A DNA stretch of 64,000 nt, taken from NCBI RefSeq assembly GCF_014192745.1, contig NZ_JACHYJ010000002.1, forward strand, positions 558,001 through 622,000, given 5' to 3'. Position 1 is the first letter of the stretch. Each line of letters starts with the position of its first letter. The position numbers and the translations under genes are program-made. The notes beneath the pieces are model-generated. The model had not been told where the DNA came from, did no database searches, and was given only the letters and a program-made list of their open reading frames with translations. Positions 44,692-52,815 of the stretch are shown here, one piece after another. The DNA is from Luteimonas sp. RC10. Lineage in GTDB: Bacteria; Pseudomonadota; Gammaproteobacteria; Xanthomonadales; Xanthomonadaceae.

Positions 44692-46113
44692 ATGACTACC
44701 CACGCCCCGCTCGCCCTGCACCCCGATCGCCTGTTCTCGCCGGAGCCGACCCAGCGCGCGATCGCGCGCCGCCTGTACGCGCAGATCGCCGGGCTGCCGA
44801 TCATCAGCCCGCACGGCCATACCGACCCGGCGTGGTTTGCGACCGATGCGCCATTCGAGAATGCGACCGAGCTGCTGCTGGTGCCGGATCACTACGTGTT
44901 CCGGATGCTCCACAGCCAGGGCGTGGACCTCGACGCGCTCGGCATCCCGCGCGCCGACGGCTCGCGCGCGGCGGTCGACCCGCGCGCCGCCTGGCGCCTG
45001 CTTGCCGAGCGCTTCCACCTCTTCCGCGGCACGCCGTCCGCGCTGTGGCTCGATCATGTGTTCTTCGAGGTCTTCGGCCTGCGCGTGCGGCTATCCGAGG
45101 CGACCGCCGACCTCTACTACGACAGCATCACCGACGCGCTGGCGACGCCGGCGTTCCGGCCGCGCGCACTGTTCGAACGCTTCGGCATCGAAGTCATCGC
45201 GACCACCGAGTCGCCGCTCGACCCGCTCGATCACCATGCCGCGATCCGTGCCAGTGGCTGGACCGGCCGGGTCATCACGGCCTATCGCCCGGATGCGGTG
45301 ATCGACCCAGAGCACGAACAGTTCCACCAAGCACTGGCGCGCTTCGGCGAGCTGACCGGCGAGGACGTGCACGATTGGGCCGGTTACCTGCGCGCACACC
45401 GCACACGCCGCGCGTTCTTCGCCGATATGGGCGCGACCTCGACCGATCACGGCCACCCGACCTGCGCGACCGCGGACCTGCCGCCCGGCGAGGCACGTCG
45501 GCTGTTCGAAACCGTCGTGCGCGGGCATGCCACGCCGGCGCAGGCCGAACTGTTCCGCGCGCAGATGCTGACCGAGATGGCGCGCATGAGTCTGGACGAC
45601 GGCCTGGTCATGCAGATCCACCCAGGCTGCTTCCGCAACCACAACCGCGCCCTGTTCGACCGCTACGGCCGCGACAAGGGTGCCGACATCCCGGTGCGCA
45701 CCGAGTACGTGCACGCGCTCAAGCCGCTGCTCGATGTCGCCGGTAACGCGCCCGACTTCCGCCTGATCCTGTTCACGCTCGACGAGAGCACCTACGCGCG
45801 CGAGCTCGCACCGCTGGCCGGGCATTGGCCGTGCCTGTCACTGGGGCCGGCGTGGTGGTTCCACGACGCCCCGGAAGGCATGTGGCGCTTCCGAGAACAG
45901 ACACTCAGCAGCGCCGGCTTCTACAACACCGTCGGTTTCAACGACGACACCCGCGCCTTCCTGTCGATCCCGGCACGTCACGATGTCGCCCGGCGCGTCG
46001 ACTGTGCGTTCCTGGCCAAGCTCGTCGCCGAGCACCGTCTGGACGAAGACGCGGCGGCCGAGGTCGCGGTCGATCTCGCCTACCGGCTGCCCAAACAGGC
46101 GTATCGGCTGTGA
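44692..46113 (+). CDS. uxaC: Glucuronate isomerase UxaC
   Basis: The 473-residue protein is uronate isomerase, which converts D-glucuronate to D-fructuronate (and galacturonate to tagaturonate) in the cytoplasm. Family blocks include LPIISPHGHTDPAWFA with metal-ligand histidines, ELLLVPDHYVFRMLHSQG, VIATTESPLDPLDHH and MQIHPGCFRNHNR. The length matches the normal 470. ATG 44692 has no strong ribosome site. It is fourth in the xylan operon after alpha-glucuronidase. The next pathway enzymes, fructuronate reductase and mannonate dehydratase, are not in this window. Confidence 0.95.
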   Translation: MTTHAPLALHPDRLFSPEPTQRAIARRLYAQIAGLPIISPHGHTDPAWFATDAPFENATELLLVPDHYVFRMLHSQGVDLDALGIPRADGSRAAVDPRAAWRLLAERFHLFRGTPSALWLDHVFFEVFGLRVRLSEATADLYYDSITDALATPAFRPRALFERFGIEVIATTESPLDPLDHHAAIRASGWTGRVITAYRPDAVIDPEHEQFHQALARFGELTGEDVHDWAGYLRAHRTRRAFFADMGATSTDHGHPTCATADLPPGEARRLFETVVRGHATPAQAELFRAQMLTEMARMSLDDGLVMQIHPGCFRNHNRALFDRYGRDKGADIPVRTEYVHALKPLLDVAGNAPDFRLILFTLDESTYARELAPLAGHWPCLSLGPAWWFHDAPEGMWRFREQTLSSAGFYNTVGFNDDTRAFLSIPARHDVARRVDCAFLAKLVAEHRLDEDAAAEVAVDLAYRLPKQAYRL

Positions 46114-46151
46114 TGCGGCGCGCCATGTTCCCACTCGCTACCGGAGATCGC

Positions 46152-47354
46152 ATGTCCGTCACCCCGCCTCGTCTGCTCTTGGCGAGCGCGCTGCTCGCGT
46201 GGTCCGTCGCCGCGCATGCCCTGCCGCCACCCGCCGCCCCGGACGCGAGCGCCGCACCGTTGCAGGCGCCGGCGCCAAGCACGCTCAAGGGCGCCTACGC
46301 CAGTGCATTCCGGATCGGCACCGCGGTCAACGACGACATCGTCGCGGGCCGTGACCGGCGCGCGCAGGCGCTGGTGCCGCTGCACTTCGATGCGATCACT
46401 GCCGAGAACGTCATGAAAGCCGAGGTGCTGCACCCCACGCCGGACACCTGGGATTTCGCCGCAGCCGACGCTTTCGTCGACTTCGGCCAGCGCCACGGCC
46501 AGTTCATCGTCGGCCACACGCTGGTCTGGCACAACCAGACCCCCGACTGGTTCTTCCAGGACGCCGCCGGCGCCCCGCTCGCGCCCGACGCGATGACCGC
46601 GCGCCTGCGCGACTACGTCGGAACGGTCGCGGGCCGCTATGCAGGACGCGTGCACGCCTGGGATGTGGTCAACGAGATCGTCGGCGAGGACGGCGCGTAT
46701 CGCGACACCGTGTGGACGCGCGCGCTCGGTGATGGCGATACCGTCGTGCGTGAAGCCTTCGCCGCGGCCGCGCGCGCAGCCCCCGACGCCGAGCTGTACT
46801 ACAACGACTTCAACACCTGGCGCCCGTCCAAGCGCGCCGGCATCGTGCGCCTGGTGCAGATGCTGCAGGACGCCGGCATCCGCATCGACGGTGTCGGCAT
46901 GCAGGCGCACTGGGGCCTGCACTACCCGTCGCTGGAGGACATCGAGGCCTCGATCGACGCCTACGCCGCGCTTGGGGTCAAGGTCATGATCACCGAACTC
47001 GACATCGACGTGCTGCCACTCACGCGCGAGGGCCAGGTGATCGGCACCGGGCTGGCGCACCCGCAGTTCCAGCTCGAGGAGTTCGAGCGCTACCTCGACC
47101 CCTACCCGGACGGCCTGCCGTTGGAGGTCGAGCGCCAGCTCGCGCAACGCTACGCCGAGCTGTTCGCACTGTTCCATCGTAAGCGCGACGTCATCGACCG
47201 CGTCACCGTCTGGGGCGTGCACGACGGCATGTCGTGGAAGAACGACTATCCCGTGCCCAACCGCACCAATTACCCGCTGTTGTTCGACCGCGATCGCCAG
47301 CCCAGACCCGCACTGGGCGCGGTCTTGTCGGTACCGGGTGAAACAACGCGCTAG
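46152..47354 (+). CDS. GH10 endo-1,4-beta-xylanase, secreted
   Basis: The 400-residue protein is a second GH10 xylanase with acid/base Glu175 (DVVNEIVG) and nucleophile Glu282 (ITELDI). Other motifs are TAENVMKAEVLHPTPDTWDF, GHTLVWHNQTPDWFF and WGVHDGMSWKNDYP. A signal peptide (LLLASALLAWSVAAHALP) without lipobox predicts a periplasmic or secreted enzyme. The start is ATG 46152, 6 nt after GGAG; an in-frame ATG at 46113 is possible. It lies 38 nt after uxaC. Compared with the lipoprotein GH10 it has the full set of subsite motifs, so the two may split the work on long and short chains. Confidence 0.92.
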   Translation: MSVTPPRLLLASALLAWSVAAHALPPPAAPDASAAPLQAPAPSTLKGAYASAFRIGTAVNDDIVAGRDRRAQALVPLHFDAITAENVMKAEVLHPTPDTWDFAAADAFVDFGQRHGQFIVGHTLVWHNQTPDWFFQDAAGAPLAPDAMTARLRDYVGTVAGRYAGRVHAWDVVNEIVGEDGAYRDTVWTRALGDGDTVVREAFAAAARAAPDAELYYNDFNTWRPSKRAGIVRLVQMLQDAGIRIDGVGMQAHWGLHYPSLEDIEASIDAYAALGVKVMITELDIDVLPLTREGQVIGTGLAHPQFQLEEFERYLDPYPDGLPLEVERQLAQRYAELFALFHRKRDVIDRVTVWGVHDGMSWKNDYPVPNRTNYPLLFDRDRQPRPALGAVLSVPGETTR

Positions 47355-47385
47355 CATCGGGCGCAACGCCCTTGCTGTGCAGGCC

Positions 47386-47904
47386 ATGGATCGCACGACG
47401 ACCTTCATGCTCGACCAGCGCGACCACCGGCGCGGTGCGCGCCTCCATCTGGCGCGGGCGATGCGCGACCGGCGCACGCGCCTGCGCTTGGCGCTGCTGT
47501 GGCTGGTCGCCACGCTCCTGGTCAGCGGATTCGCGCTGATCGGCGGCGTGCCCTGGTCCGAGCTCGTCGGCCACCTGCCGCGGATCGCGCTCGTCGCTGC
47601 GGCAACGATCGTGATCTTCGCGTTCGGACTGCCCTTGGTGCTCGCCCCGCTGGTCGTACGCCAACGCTTCCGGCGCGAGGCGCTGCTGCGCGAGCCGGTC
47701 GTCGCACACTGGGACGAGGTCGCCTATCGGGCGCACCAGGGCGGTGTTGAAAGCCGCGTGGCGTGGGGCACCTATATGGCCTGGGACGAAAGCCCGGATC
47801 TGTTCGTGCTGTTCCTCTCCGATTACAACTTCCAGCTGATCCCCAAGCGTGCGCTCGACGCGGCGCAGATCGACGATCTCCGGACGCTGCTCGCGGCGCG
47901 CTAG
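47386..47904 (+). CDS. YcxB-like membrane protein
   Basis: The 172-residue protein has two membrane helices (RLALLWLVATLLVSGFALIG and IALVAAATIVIFAFGLPLVL) and a C-terminal YcxB-like domain with WGTYMAWDESPDLFVLFLSD and FQLIPKRALDAAQIDDLRTL. The function of this family is unknown. ATG 47386 is chosen because the upstream in-frame codon at 47338 lies inside the xylanase gene. It follows the xylan operon by 31 nt and may be read through from it, but nothing links it to sugar use. A 10-bp inverted repeat follows the stop. Confidence 0.7.
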   Translation: MDRTTTFMLDQRDHRRGARLHLARAMRDRRTRLRLALLWLVATLLVSGFALIGGVPWSELVGHLPRIALVAAATIVIFAFGLPLVLAPLVVRQRFRREALLREPVVAHWDEVAYRAHQGGVESRVAWGTYMAWDESPDLFVLFLSDYNFQLIPKRALDAAQIDDLRTLLAAR

Positions 47905-47916
47905 CGACCAGCACCA

Positions 47917-47965
47917 CCATTGGGCCTGCCTGCCGGCCGTACGCGGTGACGTTCTGGCCCAATGG
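47917..47965 (+). terminator. Long-stem inverted repeat after the YcxB-like gene
   Basis: CCATTGGGCC (47917-47926) pairs exactly with GGCCCAATGG (47956-47965) across 29 nt. It stands 12 nt after the stop and 80 nt before the next start. No T run follows, so it may be a factor-dependent terminator or an mRNA-stabilising stem. Confidence 0.4.
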
Positions 47966-48045
47966 CAGCCAGCGCCGGGCTCGGCCGGGACCTGCCCGCA
48001 GCGCGCGGGCCGCTACACTGCCCGGCCCTCGTCCCGACGCCCGCC

Positions 48046-48783
48046 ATGTCCGATCCCGTCCGTCTCGCCCAACGCGTCGCCGAGCTGTTCGCGCTGTCCC
48101 GCAACGAGGCCGAACAGGTCATCCGCAACGGCTGGGTGTCGGTGGATGGCGTCGTGGTCGAAGCACCGCAGCATCGCGTCACCGTCGAGCACGTCGCGCT
48201 CGACCCGGCGGCCCGCGTCGAAGCGGTGGAGCCGGCGACGTTGCTGCTGCACAAGCCGGCCGGCATCGACGCGATCGACGGGGCGCATCCGGCCGTTGCG
48301 CTGGTGACGCCCGAGACACGCTGGGCCGACGACCCGAGCGGCGTGCGCCTGCTGCAGCGCCATTTCCATCGGCTGACGCCGCTGGTGCCCCTCGACACCG
48401 AGGCCAGCGGGCTGATGGTGCTGACCCAGGATGGCCGCGTCTGGCGCCGTCTGACCGAGGACGCCGACCAGATCGAGCACGAGTACATCGTCGAAGTCGC
48501 CGGCACGCTCGGCCCCTACGGCTTGGGTCAGCTCGCGCACGGCATCCAGATCGACGGTCGCACACTGCCGGCGTGCAAGGTGAGCTGGCAGAACGAAACC
48601 CGGCTGCGCTTCGCGATCAAGGGCGCACGCAATGGCCAATTGCGCGCGATGTGTGCGCAGGTCGGCCTGGACGTGCTGTCGATCCGCCGCCTGCGCATCG
48701 GCCGCATCGCACTCGGCAAGGGCCCGGCCGGAGCGATGCCGCCCGGTGCCTGGCGCTACCTGCCGGTCGGCGAGAAGTTCTGA
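48046..48783 (+). CDS. RsuA/RluF-type rRNA pseudouridine synthase
   Basis: The 245-residue protein has an N-terminal S4 RNA-binding domain (VRLAQRVAELFALSRNEAEQ, GWVSVDGVVVEAP) and the RsuA-family catalytic domain. The catalytic Asp is Asp117 in VPLDTEASGLMVLTQDG; the usual preceding Arg of the GRLD motif is Pro here. NGQLRAMCAQVGLDVLSIRR is the conserved C-terminal motif. It modifies a uridine in rRNA, but the site cannot be told; RluF is the nearest guess. It is convergent with the RIO kinase, whose stop lies 9 nt away. Confidence 0.85.
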   Translation: MSDPVRLAQRVAELFALSRNEAEQVIRNGWVSVDGVVVEAPQHRVTVEHVALDPAARVEAVEPATLLLHKPAGIDAIDGAHPAVALVTPETRWADDPSGVRLLQRHFHRLTPLVPLDTEASGLMVLTQDGRVWRRLTEDADQIEHEYIVEVAGTLGPYGLGQLAHGIQIDGRTLPACKVSWQNETRLRFAIKGARNGQLRAMCAQVGLDVLSIRRLRIGRIALGKGPAGAMPPGAWRYLPVGEKF

Positions 48784-48792
48784 GGCTGCGGC

Positions 48793-49650
48793 CTAGTCGT
48801 CCGCGTCCGCGGCTTCGCGGCCCTGCTGGCGGATCAGCGCTTCCTGCCGGGCATCCTCGATCGCATCGCGCACACCGTCGACATCGACCGTACCGGCTTC
48901 CGGGGTGAACCGCCCGGTCAGCACGGTATCGGGGGCCAGTGCCCCGGCCTCGAACAGCGCCCACATCTCCTCGCCGTACCAGGTATCGAGCAGTTCGGGC
49001 GCCGCGCGTCCGAGATAGGCGGTGAGGTTGTTGACGTCGCGCAGCAGCATCGTGCGTGCCGCGTTGTTGCCCGCCGCGCTGACCACCTGCGGGAAATCGA
49101 TCACTACCGGCCCCTGCGCGTCGACCAGCACGTTGTAGGGCGACAGATCGCCATGGATCAGGCCGCAGCACAGCATCCGCACCACTTCGCGAACCAGCGC
49201 GCGGTGATAGTCGCGGGCCTGGTCGGCGTCGAGCGCGACCTCGCCCAGGCGCGGCGCCGAGAAGCCATCGGCATCGGTCACCAGTTCCATCACCAGCACG
49301 CCGTGCACGTAGCCGAAGGGCTCGGGCACGCGCACACCGGCGGCGCGCAGCTGGTACAGCGCGTCGACTTCGGTGTTCTTCCAGGCGGTTTCCTGCTGCT
49401 TGCGCCCGTACTTGCTGGCCTTGCCGATCGCGCGCGCCTCGCGGCTGCCGCGCACCTTGCGGCCTTCCTGGTACTGCACGCGCTGCTGGAAACTGCGCTG
49501 CGCCATGTCCTTGTAGACCTTCGCGCAGCGCACCTCGTCGCCGCTGCGCACGACGTACACCGCCGCTTCCTTGCCGCTCTTGAGCGGACGCACGACAGCA
49601 TCGATCACGCCGTCGTCGATCAGTGCCTGCAGGCCTTGGGGGGTTTTCAC
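48793..49650 (-). CDS. RIO-type atypical protein kinase
   Basis: The 285-residue protein is a bacterial RIO1-like kinase. It shows the ATP-site lysine in KSGKEAAVYVVRSGDEVRCA then KVYKD, the catalytic loop HGDLSPYN with Asp168, and the metal-binding loop VIDFPQ with Asp185. KGS-type Lys/Arg-rich residues RKVRGSREARAIGKASKYGR precede the second lobe. The start is GTG 49650 with AGGA 5 nt upstream; longer in-frame extensions lie in the divergent promoter region. The substrate is unknown. Bacterial RIO kinases may act on ribosome maturation or stress proteins. Confidence 0.87.
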   Translation of the reverse strand: MKTPQGLQALIDDGVIDAVVRPLKSGKEAAVYVVRSGDEVRCAKVYKDMAQRSFQQRVQYQEGRKVRGSREARAIGKASKYGRKQQETAWKNTEVDALYQLRAAGVRVPEPFGYVHGVLVMELVTDADGFSAPRLGEVALDADQARDYHRALVREVVRMLCCGLIHGDLSPYNVLVDAQGPVVIDFPQVVSAAGNNAARTMLLRDVNNLTAYLGRAAPELLDTWYGEEMWALFEAGALAPDTVLTGRFTPEAGTVDVDGVRDAIEDARQEALIRQQGREAADADD

Positions 49651-49866
49651 GCGGGTCCTGTGCGGTGGTCGGCACGGCGGGGGCCGGCCACGAGCGGGGA
49701 AGCTTCGCATGTCCGTTCCGGAGCCGCCATCGCCCACCGGCGCGCAGCAAGGTGCAGGCAGGCTTGGCTTCATCCGGCATTCGAAAAGCCGCCTGCGCCA
49801 CGGCGATTCGCCACTGCGCGTCGGAGGTTGCATGCTGTCCGGCCCCCAATCGGAGACCACACACCG

Positions 49867-50904
49867 ATGCGATGGCCCGCGCTGCTGTTCGCTCTACCCC
49901 TGCTCGCCGCCTGCGCGGCGCCGACGCCGCCCGTCGATGCCGACCCCGATACCGCATCGACACTCGGCAGGCTGACCCGCTGGCACGCCGGTTTCGATGC
50001 GGTCGTCGCGCCGGATGCGCGCATCGAGCGCCTCGCCGATGGCTTCACCTGGTCCGAGGGGCCGGCATGGATCGCCGACGGCGGCTATCTGCTGTTCACC
50101 GACGTGCCCGAGAACCGCATGCACCGCTGGTCCGAGGCCGACGGCGTCTCAGTGTTCCTCGAACCGTCCGGCTACGACGGTCCCGACACCGGTGAACTGC
50201 GCGAGGCCGGTGCCAATGGCCTACTGGCCGAGCCGGGCGGCCGCCTGCTGCTCGCCGATTCGGGCAACCGGCTGGTCGCACGCTTGGACCTCGCGACCCG
50301 GCGCAAGACCCCGCTGGCCGAACGCTTCGATGGCAAGCGCCTGAACAGCCCGAACGACATCGCGCAGCGCAGCGACGGCAGCGTGTTCTTCACCGACCCG
50401 CCGTACGGCCTGGAAGGCATGAACGACTCGCCGGCGAAAGAACTCGACTTCAACGGCGTCTACCGCATCGCGCCCGACGGCCGCCTGCATCTGCTCGACG
50501 CCACCGTGCCCTTCCCCAACGGCATCGCGCTGTCGCCCGACGAACGCACGTTGTATGTCGCCAGCTCCGATCCCGAAGCCCCGCTCTGGTACGCCTACGC
50601 GCTGGACGCGGACGGCACGGTGTCCGGGCGCCGCGTGTTCGCCGACGCCAGCGACCTGATGAGCGACAACGCACCCGGGCTGCCCGACGGCATGACCGTC
50701 GCCGCCGACGGTACGGTGTTCGCCACCGGCCCGGGCGGCGTGCTGGTATTCGCGCCCGACGGCACGCGGCTGGGCCGCATCGAGACCGGCGGCGCGATCT
50801 CCAACTGCACCTTCGGCGACGACGGCCGCACGCTGTACATGACCTCCGACGACATTCTCGCGCGCTTGCGTGTGCAAACGATTGGGCCGGGGTTCGCGCG
50901 CTAG
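49867..50904 (+). CDS. SMP-30/gluconolactonase family lipoprotein
   Basis: The 345-residue protein has a lipoprotein signal (MRWPALLFALPLLAAC) and a six-bladed beta-propeller of the SMP-30/gluconolactonase family. The metal-site residues are suggested by WSEGPAWIADGGYLLFTDVP (Glu), RLNSPNDIAQRSDGSVFFTD (Asn) and ELDFNGVYRI and LPDGMTVAADG (Asp). Relatives hydrolyse aldonolactones such as gluconolactone with Ca2+ or Zn2+. It is divergent from the RIO kinase and monocistronic. Periplasmic lactone hydrolysis is plausible; the substrate is not shown by the sequence. Confidence 0.85.
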   Translation: MRWPALLFALPLLAACAAPTPPVDADPDTASTLGRLTRWHAGFDAVVAPDARIERLADGFTWSEGPAWIADGGYLLFTDVPENRMHRWSEADGVSVFLEPSGYDGPDTGELREAGANGLLAEPGGRLLLADSGNRLVARLDLATRRKTPLAERFDGKRLNSPNDIAQRSDGSVFFTDPPYGLEGMNDSPAKELDFNGVYRIAPDGRLHLLDATVPFPNGIALSPDERTLYVASSDPEAPLWYAYALDADGTVSGRRVFADASDLMSDNAPGLPDGMTVAADGTVFATGPGGVLVFAPDGTRLGRIETGGAISNCTFGDDGRTLYMTSDDILARLRVQTIGPGFAR

Positions 50905-50936
50905 GCATTCGATGCTGGGGTCGGGACCATACAAGC

Positions 50937-50973
50937 AGCCCCCACCCAACCCTCCCCCGCGCGCGGGGGAGGG
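50937..50973. repeat. CCTCCCCCGC hairpin repeat, copy 2 (inverted orientation)
   Basis: CCCTCCCCCGC (50950-50960) and GCGGGGGAGGG (50963-50973) form an 11-bp stem with a GC loop. The tail AGCCCCCACCCAA lies on the left (50937-50949), the reverse of copies 1 and 3. With copy 3 it brackets about 110 nt of gene-free sequence. Confidence 0.75.
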
Positions 50974-51086
50974 CTTTCCCATGCGATCTGCAGCCGCGCG
51001 GCTGTTCGCGCTCAGCGCGTCGTGCAAGCAGCATCTTGCATGGCCGACACCGATCTGCACGCCGCTCGCCGACGCGCCGCTCGACT

Positions 51087-51124
51087 CCCTCCCCCGCCTG
51101 CGGGGGAGGGCTGGGGTGGGGGCA
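51087..51124. repeat. CCTCCCCCGC hairpin repeat, copy 3
   Basis: CCCTCCCCCGC (51087-51097) and GCGGGGGAGGG (51100-51110) form the same 11-bp stem with a CT loop, followed by the tail CTGGGGTGGGGGCA. It ends 15 nt before the stop of the minus-strand gene at 51139, so it may also end that transcript. Confidence 0.75.
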
Positions 51125-51138
51125 CGCCCTGGTGCGGC

Positions 51139-51795
51139 CTACACAGCCTCAGCCAGCCGCTCCGAACCCACGACGTGCACGCCGGGTCGGGCATGGATCG
51201 CGGCGTCCAGCAGCGCGGCCGCGATCCGCAGTGCCGGGTTGATGCGCCAGCGCGGTGGCAGCAGCGGACCGAGTGCGCCGAGCACGACGCCGGCCACCCG
51301 CTCGCCCAGCCGGAACTCGTCGCGCGTCCCGCCGATGAGCCCAGGCCGCACGAAGGTCAGCGACTCGAAGCCGAGCGCCGACAGATCGCGTTCCAGTTCG
51401 CCCTTGACCCGGTTGTAGAACACGCGCGACGCCGGATCGGCGCCCAGCGCCGAATTCAGCGCAAACGCCCGCGCACCATGCGCCTGCGCCTGGCGCGCCA
51501 CCCCCAGCGGATAGTCGTGGTCGACGCGGTAGAAGACCGCCTGCGAGCCGGCCTTGCGGATCGTCGTGCCGAGCGTGCAGATCACCGCATCGACTCGCCA
51601 CCATGGGGCATCGCCGGGCAGGCGGTCGAAGTCCACCTGCGGCGACTGCAGTTTCGGGTGCGCTGGCAGGTGGCGGCGTACCGGCGCGATCACCGCCGCC
51701 ACGCGCGGATCGGCCAAGGCCTGGGCCAGCACGTGGCGCCCGACCAGGCCCGTCGCACCGACCAGCAACACCCGCATGCCAGCGCCCGTGCTCAT
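51139..51795 (-). CDS. NAD(P)-binding Rossmann-fold protein
   Basis: The 218-residue protein starts with a Rossmann nucleotide-binding motif MRVLLVGATGLVGRHV and is of the atypical short-chain/HTATIP2-like group. VDAVICTLGTTIRKAGSQAV and RVDHDYPLGVARQAQAHGAR are typical, and a Tyr-Asn-x-x-Lys stretch (FYNRVKGELE) takes the place of YxxxK. The reaction is unknown. The ATG overlaps the AraC regulator's TGA by 4 nt, so regulator and enzyme are translated together. Confidence 0.82.
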   Translation of the reverse strand: MSTGAGMRVLLVGATGLVGRHVLAQALADPRVAAVIAPVRRHLPAHPKLQSPQVDFDRLPGDAPWWRVDAVICTLGTTIRKAGSQAVFYRVDHDYPLGVARQAQAHGARAFALNSALGADPASRVFYNRVKGELERDLSALGFESLTFVRPGLIGGTRDEFRLGERVAGVVLGALGPLLPPRWRINPALRIAAALLDAAIHARPGVHVVGSERLAEAV

Positions 51796-52679
51796 CGCAG
51801 TTGCGCCCGTTGCCGCGCCGCGTCGATCTCGCGCACCGGTGGCTGGCCGAACATGCGCGCGTACTCGCGGGTGAACTGCGGCACGCTCGCATAGCCCACA
51901 CCATGCGCGGCGATGCCCGCAGGAACGCCCTCGGCCAGCATGCGGCGACGCGCTTCGATCAGCCGCAACCGCTTCTGGAACTGCAACGGCGTGAGCGACG
52001 TCGCCGCGCGGAAATGCGCATGGAACGCCGACACGCTCATGTCGGACATCGCCGCCAGCCGCTCCACCGGCAACGGCCGGTCGTAGCCGGCGCGCAACGC
52101 CGCCACCGCACGCGCCACCCGCTGCGCGCTGCCGCTGGGCCACGCCAGCCGCCGGATCGCCGCCCCATGCCGCCCGGCCAACAGCCAGTAATGCATCTCG
52201 CGCACATGCTGGGCCTGCAGCACCGGCAGCGCCGCCGGGCGGGCGAGCAGCCGCATCAACTGCAGCGCCGCCTCGGCGAGCTCGGCATCGGTCGGCTCCA
52301 CCCCGATCGGCGCTGCGCCAGGATCCGGCGCGGCATCCATGTCGGCGACCAGATCGGCCACCACCGCCGGATCGATCTCCATCACCAGCGAGCAGTACGG
52401 CGCCGCGGCGCTGGCCTGCACGATCCGGCTCTGGGTCGGCAGATCGGCCGCGATCACCAGTGTGTCGCCGGCAGCGAACGCGAACGTGCGCGTCCCCATC
52501 GTCACCTCCTTGGCGCCCTGCAGCACCAGGCAGGCCAGCGGACGCTGGATGTCGTGGGCCAGCCCGCTCGGTGCCAGCGCGTGCACCGTTGACAGTCCGG
52601 GGATCGGGGTCGCGGCGATGCCGCCGCCTGGTGCGTGGGCGTCCGCATGGCGGCGGACCAGATCGAGCAATGCGGTCAT
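51792..52679 (-). CDS. AraC family transcriptional regulator
   Basis: The 295-residue protein has an AraC_N cupin-like sensor domain (STVHALAPSGLAHDIQRPLA, CLVLQGAKEVTMG, GDTLVIAADLPT) and two C-terminal helix-turn-helices. The first is LPVERLAAMSDMSVSAFHAH and the second lies around AAHGVGYASVPQFTREYARM. This architecture is found in regulators next to alcohol or aldehyde oxidoreductases. ATG 52679 is divergent from an SDR gene at 52816, and the partner Rossmann protein follows with a 4-nt overlap. It probably controls both. Confidence 0.9.
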   Translation of the reverse strand: MTALLDLVRRHADAHAPGGGIAATPIPGLSTVHALAPSGLAHDIQRPLACLVLQGAKEVTMGTRTFAFAAGDTLVIAADLPTQSRIVQASAAAPYCSLVMEIDPAVVADLVADMDAAPDPGAAPIGVEPTDAELAEAALQLMRLLARPAALPVLQAQHVREMHYWLLAGRHGAAIRRLAWPSGSAQRVARAVAALRAGYDRPLPVERLAAMSDMSVSAFHAHFRAATSLTPLQFQKRLRLIEARRRMLAEGVPAGIAAHGVGYASVPQFTREYARMFGQPPVREIDAARQRAQLR

Positions 52680-52815
52680 GGCGCCAGCCTACGCTTCCCG
52701 GACCAACGCCGGACAGACGGCTGGAGGATCAGGCAAGCATCGCCGAGCTTCCGGCAACCGCGGTGGCCGACGCGGCGCGATAGTGGCTCCCCCGCCACGC
52801 ACCCCAGGATCCCCC

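Noticed and set aside
50905-51138. A CRISPR array, because of two similar repeats about 110 nt apart
   Set aside because: The two copies are in opposite orientation, are palindromic, and do not alternate with spacers; a third copy lies 21 kb away.
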